Source of the DNA: Luteibacter aegosomatis
Lineage (GTDB): Bacteria; Pseudomonadota; Gammaproteobacteria; Xanthomonadales; Rhodanobacteraceae
Length of the DNA: 64,000 nt
NCBI RefSeq assembly: GCF_023078455.1
Contig: NZ_CP095740.1
Coordinates: forward strand, 3,150,001 to 3,214,000
Reading direction: 5' to 3'
The notes beneath the pieces were generated by a model. It searched no databases. It saw only the letters and a program-made list of their open reading frames with translations, and was not told the DNA's origin. Made by a program: the position numbers and the translations under genes. This document shows positions 57,852 to 64,000 of the stretch, piece after piece (positions within the stretch are counted from its first letter, which is position 1; the number at the start of each line of letters is the position of its first letter).

Positions 57852-58346
57852 ATGGCCCACCGCATTCTTTTTCTTTGCACGGGTAATTCCGCGCGCAGCG
57901 TACTTGCCGAAGCCACCTTGCGCGCATGGGCAGGCCCGCGCTTCGACGTCTTCAGTGCGGGCAGCAAACCCGCGGGTGCCGTCCATCCCCTCGCCCTCGA
58001 AACGCTGCAAGGCGAAAGCATCGCGACCGATGGGCTTCGAAGCAAATCGTGGGACGAGTTCGCCGGCGACGAAGGTACGCCGATCGACGTGGTAGTGACC
58101 GTATGCGACAGCGCGGCGGCCGAGCCCTGTCCCGTCTTCTTCGGCGATTTCGTTCGCACGCATTGGGGGCTTCCCGATCCGGCGGCCGTCCAAGGGACGG
58201 ACGAGGAGCGCCGGAAGGCATTTCTCGATGCGCATGCGATCGTCAAGGCGCGGCTGAAAGCGTTTCTCGAGCTTCCCGCGCGCACGTGGTCGGATGCGAC
58301 GACGCTGAAAGCGGCACTCGATCGTATCGGTACGTTAGCCTCGTGA
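57852..58346 (+). CDS. arsC: Arsenate reductase (LMW phosphatase-like, thioredoxin type)
   Basis: 164-residue protein, 12 bp after arsR. It has the phosphatase-like loop FLCTGNSARS (Cys9-X5-Arg15) and the redox cysteines in VCDSAAAEPCPVF (Cys85 and Cys93), typical of thioredoxin-coupled arsenate reductases. The loop's downstream Asp is in GLPDP. It reduces arsenate to arsenite. No arsB/acr3 efflux pump follows in the window. Confidence 0.93.
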   Translation: MAHRILFLCTGNSARSVLAEATLRAWAGPRFDVFSAGSKPAGAVHPLALETLQGESIATDGLRSKSWDEFAGDEGTPIDVVVTVCDSAAAEPCPVFFGDFVRTHWGLPDPAAVQGTDEERRKAFLDAHAIVKARLKAFLELPARTWSDATTLKAALDRIGTLAS

Positions 58347-58475
58347 GGCCTTCTCCCAACCCGCACGAGTCCGGAACGATGTGGAGGAAAGCGTCGGCCC
58401 TCTGCCCGGATGTCCGTGAAAGTCGGCACCGGCCGACAAGATTGTTCTTGTCTGGCGGTGGGGACCCGCGATGGC

Positions 58476-58826
58476 TCAGAGCAACCGGATTCCGAAGGGC
58501 CTGACGGCCACGGCGAACACGGCAAAGCAGACGACGGTCAAGAGGGCACAGATGGCCATGGCCGGCCAGAACCCCCAACGGCTGAAGATCCATGGAAACG
58601 CGAGGAACATGGGTAATGTCGGCACCACGTACCAGAACGTATACCAGGCATGGTTGGCGATCTTTTCGGCCGGCTGGCGCTCGATGTAAAGCCAGGTGAG
58701 CGCCAGCAGGGTCACCAGTGGCAATGAGGCCAGAAGCGCTCCGAGCCTGTCGCTTCGTTTGGCAACCTCGGAGACGGCGACCACCACCGCGGCGGTGACC
58801 AGATACTTTGTAATGAGCCAGGACAT
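58476..58826 (-). CDS. DUF3147 small membrane protein
   Basis: 116-residue hydrophobic protein with four predicted helices (about 4-20, 30-46, 63-84, 90-108). The sequence MSWLITKYLVTAAVVVAVSEVAKRSDRLGALLASLPLVTLLALTWLYIE is typical of the DUF3147 family. It lies 6 bp after the FrmR/CsoR-type repressor gene and so is probably derepressed by its ligand. Function unknown; a role in metal or aldehyde response is inferred from position. Confidence 0.8.
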   Translation of the reverse strand: MSWLITKYLVTAAVVVAVSEVAKRSDRLGALLASLPLVTLLALTWLYIERQPAEKIANHAWYTFWYVVPTLPMFLAFPWIFSRWGFWPAMAICALLTVVCFAVFAVAVRPFGIRLL

Positions 58827-58832
58827 GGCGAT

Positions 58833-59099
58833 CTACCGGAGATAGCTTCGGAGAACGGCGAACACGGGCTCGAGCTCCCTGAGGGCCTTTGGCTGGCTGG
58901 CGGCGACATGCTCCCGCAAGTGGCCCTCCAGCAACTGGCTCATCAACCCCTGCACGGCCCCCCGGATGGACGCAGCCTGCTGCAGGACGCCGTCGCAGTC
59001 TGCGTCTGCCTCCAGCGCCTTTTCCAGCGCGCTCACCTGCCCGCTGATGCGGCGGACGCGTGTCATCAGCGCCTTCTTGTTTTGCACGGTATGGGACAC
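58833..59099 (-). CDS. FrmR/RcnR/CsoR-family metal- or formaldehyde-sensing repressor
   Basis: 88 residues from GTG 59099, chosen because CAGGAG sits 6 bp upstream; a GTG at 59120 would add seven residues (MKRQEWV) and lack a good site. The all-helical DUF156 fold is clear: TRVRRISGQVSALEKALEADADCDGVLQQAASIRGAVQGLMSQLLEGHLREHV. The ligand residues Cys35, His60 and His64 are kept. Cys35/His60 are those used by FrmR and RcnR. It likely represses itself and the DUF3147 gene. Confidence 0.88.
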   Translation of the reverse strand: MSHTVQNKKALMTRVRRISGQVSALEKALEADADCDGVLQQAASIRGAVQGLMSQLLEGHLREHVAASQPKALRELEPVFAVLRSYLR

Positions 59100-59120
59100 G
59101 ACCCACTCCTGGCGTTTCAC

Positions 59121-59137
59121 ATAGTATAGGGGAGTAT
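59121..59137. promoter_or_regulatory. Candidate operator for the FrmR/CsoR-type repressor
   Basis: ATAGTATAGGGGAGTAT: a G4 tract flanked by ATA/TAT halves, the pattern of RcnR/FrmR/CsoR operators (TA-rich arms around a G/C tract). It lies 21 bp upstream of the repressor's GTG, where it would overlap the minus-strand promoter. Confidence 0.6.
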
Positions 59138-59277
59138 CCTACCTTAGAATCCCGTGAACCTTCCGCCCCGTCCTCTTTCCACCATGCCCACCAGTTCAAC
59201 CGGTTGCAGATGATTCGGTAGGCGCATCGGGGCCGCATGTGACCCGGTTCGTGATCCGACGGTTTTTCTCCGCGCAC

Positions 59278-59304
59278 AAAAAAGCCCGCGTTAGCGGGCC
59301 TTTT
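59278..59304. terminator. Bidirectional-looking terminator at the island boundary
   Basis: AAAAAAGCCCGC-GTTA-GCGGGCCTTTT. On the minus strand it ends in a T6 run, so it best terminates leftward transcripts, as a terminator of the tRNA-Ser gene whose 3' fragment lies 8 bp away would do. Confidence 0.85.
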
Positions 59305-59311
59305 GCGAAAC

Positions 59312-59328
59312 TGGCGGAGAGGGTGGGA
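59312..59328 (-). other. tRNA-Ser 3'-end fragment, candidate attachment-site repeat
   Basis: TGGCGGAGAGGGTGGGA matches 16 of 17 bases of the 3' end of tRNA-Ser (33514-33530), including CCA, discriminator and acceptor strand into the T-stem (minus strand), then diverges. No tRNA body follows. This is what a site-specific integrase leaves at the distal end of an element inserted in a tRNA-Ser gene. Confidence 0.65.
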
Positions 59329-59440
59329 AACACTTTCCCCCTTCCCTCCCATGCCCTTCAGGCCCAAACCGGTGTACTGGTGTGTGACCCGATTTTGACC
59401 GCAGTGGACCGGCTCTTCAAGCAGCCTTCGGCCGCGCGTA

Positions 59441-59617
59441 CTACTTGCTCCAGTGTCCCAACACCCACTCCCACCGATGGGTGTTGTAGTCCCATCGCCA
59501 GTGGGCCCGCACCCATTTGGTCTTTCCGAGCGGCTGAAGGGTCTTCATGTTCTGGAGCCGGTCAAGTGGCTTTGGTGGACGTGGAGGACGAGGTAATTGG
59601 GGACGCCGCAATGCCAT
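59441..59617 (-). CDS. Small Trp-rich protein (YxWxxGHW-like)
   Basis: 58-residue gene. ATG 59617 has a strong ribosome site, GAGGAGAG, about 6 bp upstream. The N-terminus is proline/arginine-rich (RRPQLPRPPRPPKP); the C-terminus is aromatic, WVRAHWRWDYNTHRWEWVLGHWSK, like the WVPGHW units of YxWGxW repeat proteins. No signal peptide is seen, unlike those exported relatives. Function unknown. The flanking bases (59329-59440) hold nothing recognisable. Confidence 0.6.
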   Translation of the reverse strand: MALRRPQLPRPPRPPKPLDRLQNMKTLQPLGKTKWVRAHWRWDYNTHRWEWVLGHWSK

Positions 59618-59779
59618 CGGTACTCTCCTCTGGTGGATACAGCCTTTCGAAGGTCGGTGGCGGGCAAACAGGCACCGGTTGCGCGGCAGGGACCCTGCGT
59701 GTCTCCCTTTCGCCCGAATACCTCGCCTGGCCTCATCGGGTAAAAAGAAGGCCGGGATGCCCCGGCCCTCGTCGTCAAC

Positions 59780-60004
59780 TCACCCCTTGCTGGAACGGGG
59801 GTCGTTCTTCCGCTGGTAGGTCCGTTCCTCCTGGATTCGGCCGTTCTCCTTGTGGATACGGACCGAGCCGACCTTGTCGGCCATGAAGGCTTGCGTCTTG
59901 TGGATGGCTTCGGCCTTGGTGTCAGCCTTGAGACTGGCCCGCTGCGCGCCCTGGCCCGTCAAAGCCCACCCGTCCTCTTTCTTCGTCAGGTCATACCGTT
60001 TCAT
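59780..60004 (-). CDS. DUF2188 family protein
   Basis: 74-residue small protein, MKRYDLTKKEDGWALTGQGAQRASLKADTKAEAIHKTQAFMADKVGSVRIHKENGRIQEERTY. The layout (W in a first beta-strand, TKAEAI helix, then VRIHKENGRIQEERTY) is the DUF2188 fold common on mobile and phage-related DNA. Function unknown; likely small alpha/beta protein. It is 90 bp downstream of the next hypothetical gene. Confidence 0.75.
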   Translation of the reverse strand: MKRYDLTKKEDGWALTGQGAQRASLKADTKAEAIHKTQAFMADKVGSVRIHKENGRIQEERTYQRKNDPRSSKG

Positions 60005-60094
60005 ATGAAGCCCTCGATGGGTTGCATGGGTACAACTGGCGGCATGACGCCCGCCAAAGAAAAGGCCGCCCCGTAAAAGAGGGCGGCCGGTTGG

Positions 60095-60430
60095 TCATGC
60101 AGCGATGACGTCAGGAGTCATGGCCAAGGCCGTTCCCACCGCCTTTCCGAAGGAGGTGTCAAAGTGCGCCATCGCCATCTCGATAAAACGACCGTGGTAG
60201 ACGGCATAGACCTCCTTGGTCGCCTGATGGCCGCGCGGGAACAGGATTCCAAGCTGGAGTTCTCCAGCCACAACCTTCGGACGGAGCCATGCCTTGCCGC
60301 GCCACTGGTCGGGGGTGTGGGTGAAGTCGCCGTCCGCGTCGTACTTCCACGTGGTGACGTGGCCCTGGTCGATGGCCTTCTTCATCGCGGCGAGAAGCCC
60401 CTGGGGATTGCTGGTCGTAAAGCTAATCAT
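60095..60430 (-). CDS. Hypothetical island protein, about 111 residues
   Basis: Not recognised. Soluble protein MISFTTSNPQGLLAAMKKAIDQGHVTTWKYDADGDFTHTPDQWRGKAWLRPKVVAGELQLGILFP, predicted alpha/beta with a short N-terminal helix, then strands (TTWKYDADGDFTHTP and KVVAGELQLGILFPRG). Looks like a small DUF-type protein of phage or plasmid islands. An AAGGAAAA ribosome site precedes the ATG at 60430. No catalytic motif seen. Confidence 0.6.
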   Translation of the reverse strand: MISFTTSNPQGLLAAMKKAIDQGHVTTWKYDADGDFTHTPDQWRGKAWLRPKVVAGELQLGILFPRGHQATKEVYAVYHGRFIEMAMAHFDTSFGKAVGTALAMTPDVIAA

Positions 60431-60583
60431 GGTGTTTTCCTTTTGGGATGGAGGTCCCGGAATCCATGAAGCAACAACCCGTCTGGAATGCCCTGCTATT
60501 GCCTATTGATGGTCAATAGGAATAATTTGCAGATGCACCCTGTCCCCAAGACTGGCTGCGCCGCGCGCCTCCGGGTGCGCGCC

Positions 60584-60621
60584 GGAGGGTTGAGTTCCTA
60601 GGCTCAACCCTCCTTTTTTTT
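60584..60621 (+). terminator. Strong rho-independent terminator on the plus strand, no plus-strand gene in front
   Basis: GGAGGGTTGAG-TTCCTAGG-CTCAACCCTCC followed by T8. A perfect 11-bp stem. The upstream plus strand (60431-60583) carries no convincing gene, so it may end a small RNA or a short unseen transcript. A small inverted repeat CCTATTGA-TGG-TCAATAGG precedes it near 60503-60521. Confidence 0.8.
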
Positions 60622-60726
60622 GCCCCGTGACGGCGGCCGATTCCCTTCACACGAACCTTATGCCTGCCAAGGTCTCCCGTAAAGACTTGACAGCGACTTG
60701 ATTTTTCGCGAAAAAAATGCTACTTA

Positions 60727-60771
60727 GTTCTTGTTTTTCTCGTTTTGGAAGGGACTTCGAAAAACAAGAAC
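60727..60771. repeat. 13-bp perfect inverted repeat in an AT-rich gap
   Basis: GTTCTTGTTTTTC (60727-60739) and GAAAAACAAGAAC (60759-60771), 19-nt spacer. Preceded by a second palindrome TTTTTCGCGAAAAA (60702-60715) and a possible promoter TTGATT-17-TACTTA (60698-60726). It lies 39 bp after the end of the winged-helix gene (minus). The gap 60431-60809 holds these and the terminator, no protein gene. Confidence 0.6.
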
Positions 60772-60809
60772 AAGGCTGGGGTCACGATGCTGACCGAAAG
60801 CTGAATGAG

Positions 60810-61295
60810 TCACGCTGCCTTCTTCGCCGCTGCCCCACCCTTCTTCTCCACGTCCGTCGCCGCCTTCGCCGCCGCCTTGAACTCGGGCGCCAAGGCCTTG
60901 AGTCGGGCAACCAGCCCAGACAGGTCATAACCGTTCGGCCGCTTGCCGTGGTTGGTGATTTTTTCCACCCGCCGCACCAGCCCCGCCTTCTCCAGTTCGG
61001 CCACCTGGCGCTGGAGTTGCCGTTCGGAGATGCCAATGCGGTCGGCCAGGGTCTCCTTCTTCGACCAAGGATGCTTTTTTGCATCCATCCACCAATCGAT
61101 GAGCTGGAGAAGAATCGCAAGCTGGGTGCCGGAGAGGCCAAGTCGCCCTTGGGCCCGGAGCAGGATGGAGGGGATGATGACGAATCCCCGTGCCATGACC
61201 ATCTTTCCCCACTTCGCGTCCGCCGAATTGGACGAGGGAGGCTTCTTCGCTTCGGGTTCCTGGGCGGGCTTTTTCTTTTTCGGGGTCGTCGTCAT
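60810..61295 (-). CDS. Winged-helix protein, replication/regulation-like
   Basis: 161 residues. Lys/Pro-rich N- and C-termini flank a globular centre. The region KMVMARGFVIIPSILLRAQGRLGLSGTQLAILLQLIDWWMDAKKHPWSKKETLADRIGISERQLQRQVAELEKAGLVRRVEKITNHGKRPNGYDLSGLVARL is a winged helix with recognition helix about 92-107 (SERQLQRQVAELEKAG). The layout recalls plasmid/phage replication or helix-turn-helix regulators. The C-terminal stretch AAKAATDVEKKGGAAAKKAA is H1-like. Function not certain. Confidence 0.65.
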   Translation of the reverse strand: MTTTPKKKKPAQEPEAKKPPSSNSADAKWGKMVMARGFVIIPSILLRAQGRLGLSGTQLAILLQLIDWWMDAKKHPWSKKETLADRIGISERQLQRQVAELEKAGLVRRVEKITNHGKRPNGYDLSGLVARLKALAPEFKAAAKAATDVEKKGGAAAKKAA

Positions 61296-61528
61296 GGAGG
61301 TATCCTTGCGTCACGACCTCAATCTAGGGCCGCCGGGGCGCGGTCACAAGGATTCGTGAGGAGACATCCACGCCTCCTCCGACCGGACGTTGAAGCCTCC
61401 TTCCAGGAGGAGACGGGAATGACCGGTAAGAAACATCCCAGACCCCACCACCGTTAGCAGGACCACAGAACCACAGGGGACCGGACACCAGTGACCAGTC
61501 CATGGGGACGCCAAGGAAAGAGTGTTCC

Positions 61529-62215
61529 CTAACTGGTCGGGTTCGGCTTTTGCAGCCGCTCCAGTTTCTCCAGCCGGTGAACGAGCAACTGGGCTCCTGA
61601 GTGGTCGACGAAGTCCTCGTAAAGGACGGTGGTGTCCCGGTAGTGGTGATGGAGGGCGTTGAGAGCCTTGCGCAGCGAATCGAGCATGCGTTCGACCTTT
61701 GCCCTGCTGATGCCGGAAAGCGGATGGGCCTGCTGGTCCACCGCATGACGATGGTCCCTGTGGGCAATTCTCTTGTTCCGGTGTTCCCTGGCGAACTCGC
61801 ATTCCGCCATTGCATCTGAACACAGCGCATCGACCTCGGACCGGAAGACCGTGTCGGCAATCAGCGGGGAAAGCGAGTGGATGGTGAGGTTTTTGTTGCT
61901 CCCGCTTCTCGCCGGGTCCGTCATCCGCGCAATCCCGAGCAGGACCCCATCCCATAGCTGGTCCTGGATAATCTGGAAAAAAAGCCCTGCCGTGCGGTTC
62001 AGGAGATGGACCGTGTCTTCGTTCGTGCCGAAGAGCTGCCGGTACTGGAGCCACACCACCTGAAGTTCAACCAGCTTGTTGTCGAGGACTGCCATGACCT
62101 CGCCAAGGTCGTCGCCCATCGTTTCAGAAAACCTGTTTGGGCCATCTGCGTGCTGCACGTCCACTTCCTCGCGGATTTTTTGAATTTTTGGAAGACGTCT
62201 GTGGTACTTGGTCAC
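61529..62215 (-). CDS. AbiU2-type HEPN domain protein, putative defence component
   Basis: 228-residue helical protein matching the HEPN/AbiU2 pattern: LLNRTAGLFFQIIQDQLWDGVLLGIARMTDPARSGSNKNLTI (about 71-112) and CEFAREHRNKRIAHRDH (about 139-155), which supplies the Rx4-6H motif (R146-H152) of HEPN ribonucleases. AbiU2 domains are linked to abortive infection. Start at 62215 overlaps the ApeA-like gene by 4 bp, so both are one operon. RNase activity is expected from the motif but unproven. The downstream 61296-61528 gap shows no gene. Confidence 0.8.
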   Translation of the reverse strand: MTKYHRRLPKIQKIREEVDVQHADGPNRFSETMGDDLGEVMAVLDNKLVELQVVWLQYRQLFGTNEDTVHLLNRTAGLFFQIIQDQLWDGVLLGIARMTDPARSGSNKNLTIHSLSPLIADTVFRSEVDALCSDAMAECEFAREHRNKRIAHRDHRHAVDQQAHPLSGISRAKVERMLDSLRKALNALHHHYRDTTVLYEDFVDHSGAQLLVHRLEKLERLQKPNPTS

Positions 62216-63936
62216 GAGGTTGGCATGGATTCGTCCTCATCTACCAACATGTCGTCCAGCGCCTTTCTATGAGGGTAGAGGACATACGGCTGGATAAGTT
62301 CGATGTGCCGCGCTCCGCACTCCACATAGGCCGTCCCAAAGGATGCTACCTGCCCAGGACTTACCCCAAATATTTCCTCAGGCTTGATGAGCCCTCCCAC
62401 GCCGTTGGAAAACCACTCCTTGAGCATCTTCGTGTGTTGTTCCGAGAATTGGAGCTCACCATCCTCTTCAAGCACAAAGCATGCGTGCACGCCAATGCCC
62501 TTGATGCTCGATAGCTCGTCGAAACGCTCCTCGGTCACCGAATAAAATTTCGCCGTCATCAAAATTCGATGAAGCGCAACCCTGTTGATATCGGCCCCCA
62601 AGACAACAGGGTTGTGCGTTCGACTCACGGCGCGCAAAATTTCGTCTGGGCGCAAGCCAAGCGCACACCACATCCAGTAGTTGAGAAGCAAGGCCACCTT
62701 GTTTACGACACGGGAAATACGGGTGTAGCCACCGGGCGGAAGACTCAGTTCGTCACCATGGGCAATCTCGTTTCTCATATCGGTAATGGACCGGAAGTCA
62801 TCATCGGAAATATCGATGACCGACACCACGCCAGAATCAGATACAGAGCATGCATACCTGTAGAGGTCGGTGAATGTCGGTTTCGGCATCTTTCCTCCCC
62901 CGTACACCTGACCGACAAGCTTGATGAGTTGGTTCCGTTGTTCGTGAGACAGCGGCTCGCTCAGTTCACCCAGTTTTTTACGCAACTGGGCCAAGCGGTC
63001 GACAGGAGCCACTGAAGTGGGAACGCTCTTCCCGTCGCCCATCTTCTGGACCACACCATCCAACAGACTGATGTAACCGATTAAGCGATACTCCCAAAAA
63101 CCTTCATATCTCAGCATGCCCGCCATTCGAGCCCAGGTTACAGTCCGAAGGGAAGAGGCATGGTAGTTTTCGATGACCGCCTTCCATCGGCCGTCCAGCA
63201 TGTTTTTTTGAATCAGGAATCGTGGCCAGGAACGCTCTCGGTCTTTGTTTGGTGACCGTTGAAAGTAGTGAAAATATGCATCATGCAGCGCATGGGAACC
63301 CTCGGCAGCGAGTCCCACGCCCTCGATGTCTACAGGATGGCCGATGAGCAGAGTCAGGAGGGCGGCCATTTCCTTGCACTTTTCCTGGGCCTGCTTTGCA
63401 GAAAAACACCCCGCGTTCTTCTCAATAACGAAGCCAACCCGCTCCTCGATGACCAGGTCGTCGCCAGAATGCCTCCTTCTGCTTTTGACCCAGGAGGAAA
63501 CAGAGAGGGCTTCGCCTCCGATATCCACCTCAACCTCAATCGGCTCGGGACGGCCGACCCACGTAAAAGACTCGCCTACGTCGCCTTGTATCTGCTGTCC
63601 GACGAAGAACCATTCAGTGACGTCGCTGTACCAGACGCAGATTTTCCAAAAGGCCTCTGCAACATCGCCTTCCACAAGCATGTCGACGTAAACATAGGTG
63701 CCGTGGAACTGACAGCCGAACAAGGACACGTCCCCGCCATCCCGCGTCTTCGCAAGGAGTCTGGTGTACGTGACACCCTCCTCCAGTTCCCCAGAAATGG
63801 ATGGAAACCTCAAACTTACAACGGCAGTGACATCTGAGCCATACACAAGGCGCCCGGAACCGACGACCTTGTCGTCCAGGTACACGTCGACATCCAATTC
63901 CTGACGTTCAGTAAAAGCGTCTTTCGGCCCCATCAT
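62212..63936 (-). CDS. ApeA-like HEPN protein, putative anti-phage RNase
   Basis: 574 residues. The N-terminal ~200 residues are beta-rich (YGSDVTAVVSLRFPSISGEL, VSLFGCQFHGTYVYVDMLVEG), as in the ApeA N-terminal domain. The middle is helical, and DMRNEIAHGDELSLP (about 386-400) holds the HEPN motif R388-N-E-I-A-H393. Another ~180 residues follow the motif with an H-rich/aromatic end (ELIQPYVLYPHRKALDDML), longer than I expect for simple ApeA. ApeA proteins confer phage resistance by HEPN-dependent RNA cleavage. It is the first gene of a pair with the AbiU2-like gene; promoter region 63937-64000 shows nothing clear. Confidence 0.75.
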   Translation of the reverse strand: MMGPKDAFTERQELDVDVYLDDKVVGSGRLVYGSDVTAVVSLRFPSISGELEEGVTYTRLLAKTRDGGDVSLFGCQFHGTYVYVDMLVEGDVAEAFWKICVWYSDVTEWFFVGQQIQGDVGESFTWVGRPEPIEVEVDIGGEALSVSSWVKSRRRHSGDDLVIEERVGFVIEKNAGCFSAKQAQEKCKEMAALLTLLIGHPVDIEGVGLAAEGSHALHDAYFHYFQRSPNKDRERSWPRFLIQKNMLDGRWKAVIENYHASSLRTVTWARMAGMLRYEGFWEYRLIGYISLLDGVVQKMGDGKSVPTSVAPVDRLAQLRKKLGELSEPLSHEQRNQLIKLVGQVYGGGKMPKPTFTDLYRYACSVSDSGVVSVIDISDDDFRSITDMRNEIAHGDELSLPPGGYTRISRVVNKVALLLNYWMWCALGLRPDEILRAVSRTHNPVVLGADINRVALHRILMTAKFYSVTEERFDELSSIKGIGVHACFVLEEDGELQFSEQHTKMLKEWFSNGVGGLIKPEEIFGVSPGQVASFGTAYVECGARHIELIQPYVLYPHRKALDDMLVDEDESMPTS

Positions 63937-64000
63937 TTTCCCTCTCGTGGCGCCACAAGATTACGAGACATCTACACTGCCTGGCATCTTTGCCCTCATG

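Larger units (their letters stand above)
59312..64000. mobile_element. Probable integrative genomic island (left end)
   Basis: To the right of the tRNA-Ser fragment the composition becomes visibly AT-richer, intergenic gaps widen, and no housekeeping gene appears. Content is small unknown proteins, a winged-helix protein and two HEPN defence-type genes. No integrase is seen up to the window edge, so the element's integrase and intact tRNA-Ser should lie beyond 64000. Element type (ICE, prophage or other) cannot be told. Confidence 0.6.

Noticed and set aside
61419..61457. 12-codon frame with a strong AGGAGGAG site before the ATG (MTGKKHPRPHHR)
   Set aside because: No plus-strand gene follows and the ribosome-like sequence is part of a local CTCC/GGAG repeat. 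Could be a leader peptide, but nothing supports it.

Overview
The window is GC-rich chromosomal DNA from a gammaproteobacterium. Protein sequences and gene order point to the Xanthomonadales (Lysobacterales), most likely the Rhodanobacteraceae (Luteibacter/Dyella-like): nuoA-J, the rpmF-fab-pabB/pabC-mltG-holB-pilZ cluster, recR-ybaB-dnaX beside ffs and tRNA-Ser, a kdkA-type Kdo kinase, and a dctA/porin cluster with a hybrid kinase. The placement is inferred from recognised families; no search was run.

Layout. 1-8969 (minus) is the respiratory complex I operon nuoA-J, with nuoJ cut by the window edge. 9247-20302 (minus) is a long housekeeping run: yceD, rpmF, fabH, fabD, fabG, acpP, fabF, pabB, pabC, mltG, holB, a PIG-L deacetylase and a PilZ protein. 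tmk is missing from its usual place between mltG and holB. 20448-29952 holds maf, a GT39 membrane glycosyltransferase, a MoxR/DUF58/TgpA-type transglutaminase operon, a Slp lipoprotein, a reductase and an AraC regulator. 30113-36826 holds a HIT protein, recR, ybaB, dnaX, the signal recognition particle RNA, tRNA-Ser(GGA), an MBL hydrolase, the Kdo kinase, a GT9 glycosyltransferase and a DUF6165 protein. 36923-45503 holds a flavin monooxygenase and a C4-dicarboxylate module: LuxR-type response regulator, hybrid sensor kinase, DctA, an esterase and an OprO/P-type porin.

45638-51958 ends with a six-gene minus-strand operon for zinc limitation: ZrgA/DUF2796 protein, ABC ATPase, permease, DUF3299 lipoprotein, COG0523 GTPase and a secreted unknown. 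A Zur-box-like palindrome precedes it. Divergent to it lies the most interesting locus: a 26-codon gene whose peptide ends YAWYLWY, then a leaky terminator-like hairpin, then a short cytochrome P450. This looks like a P450-crosslinked RiPP cluster. 53504-59099 is a stress/arsenic region: hemerythrin, zinc alcohol dehydrogenase, Na+/H+ antiporter, arsH, arsR, arsC, DUF3147 and a FrmR/CsoR-type regulator.

From about 59312 to the right edge the base composition drops and genes become small and accessory. The boundary is a 17-nt copy of a tRNA-Ser 3' end next to a terminator, as expected for an integrative island whose other end lies outside the window. The island carries two overlapping HEPN-domain genes (ApeA-like and AbiU2-like) that look like a phage-defence operon.

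About five sites carry copies of a REP-like element with the core GTGGGAGC, several as inverted pairs between genes.
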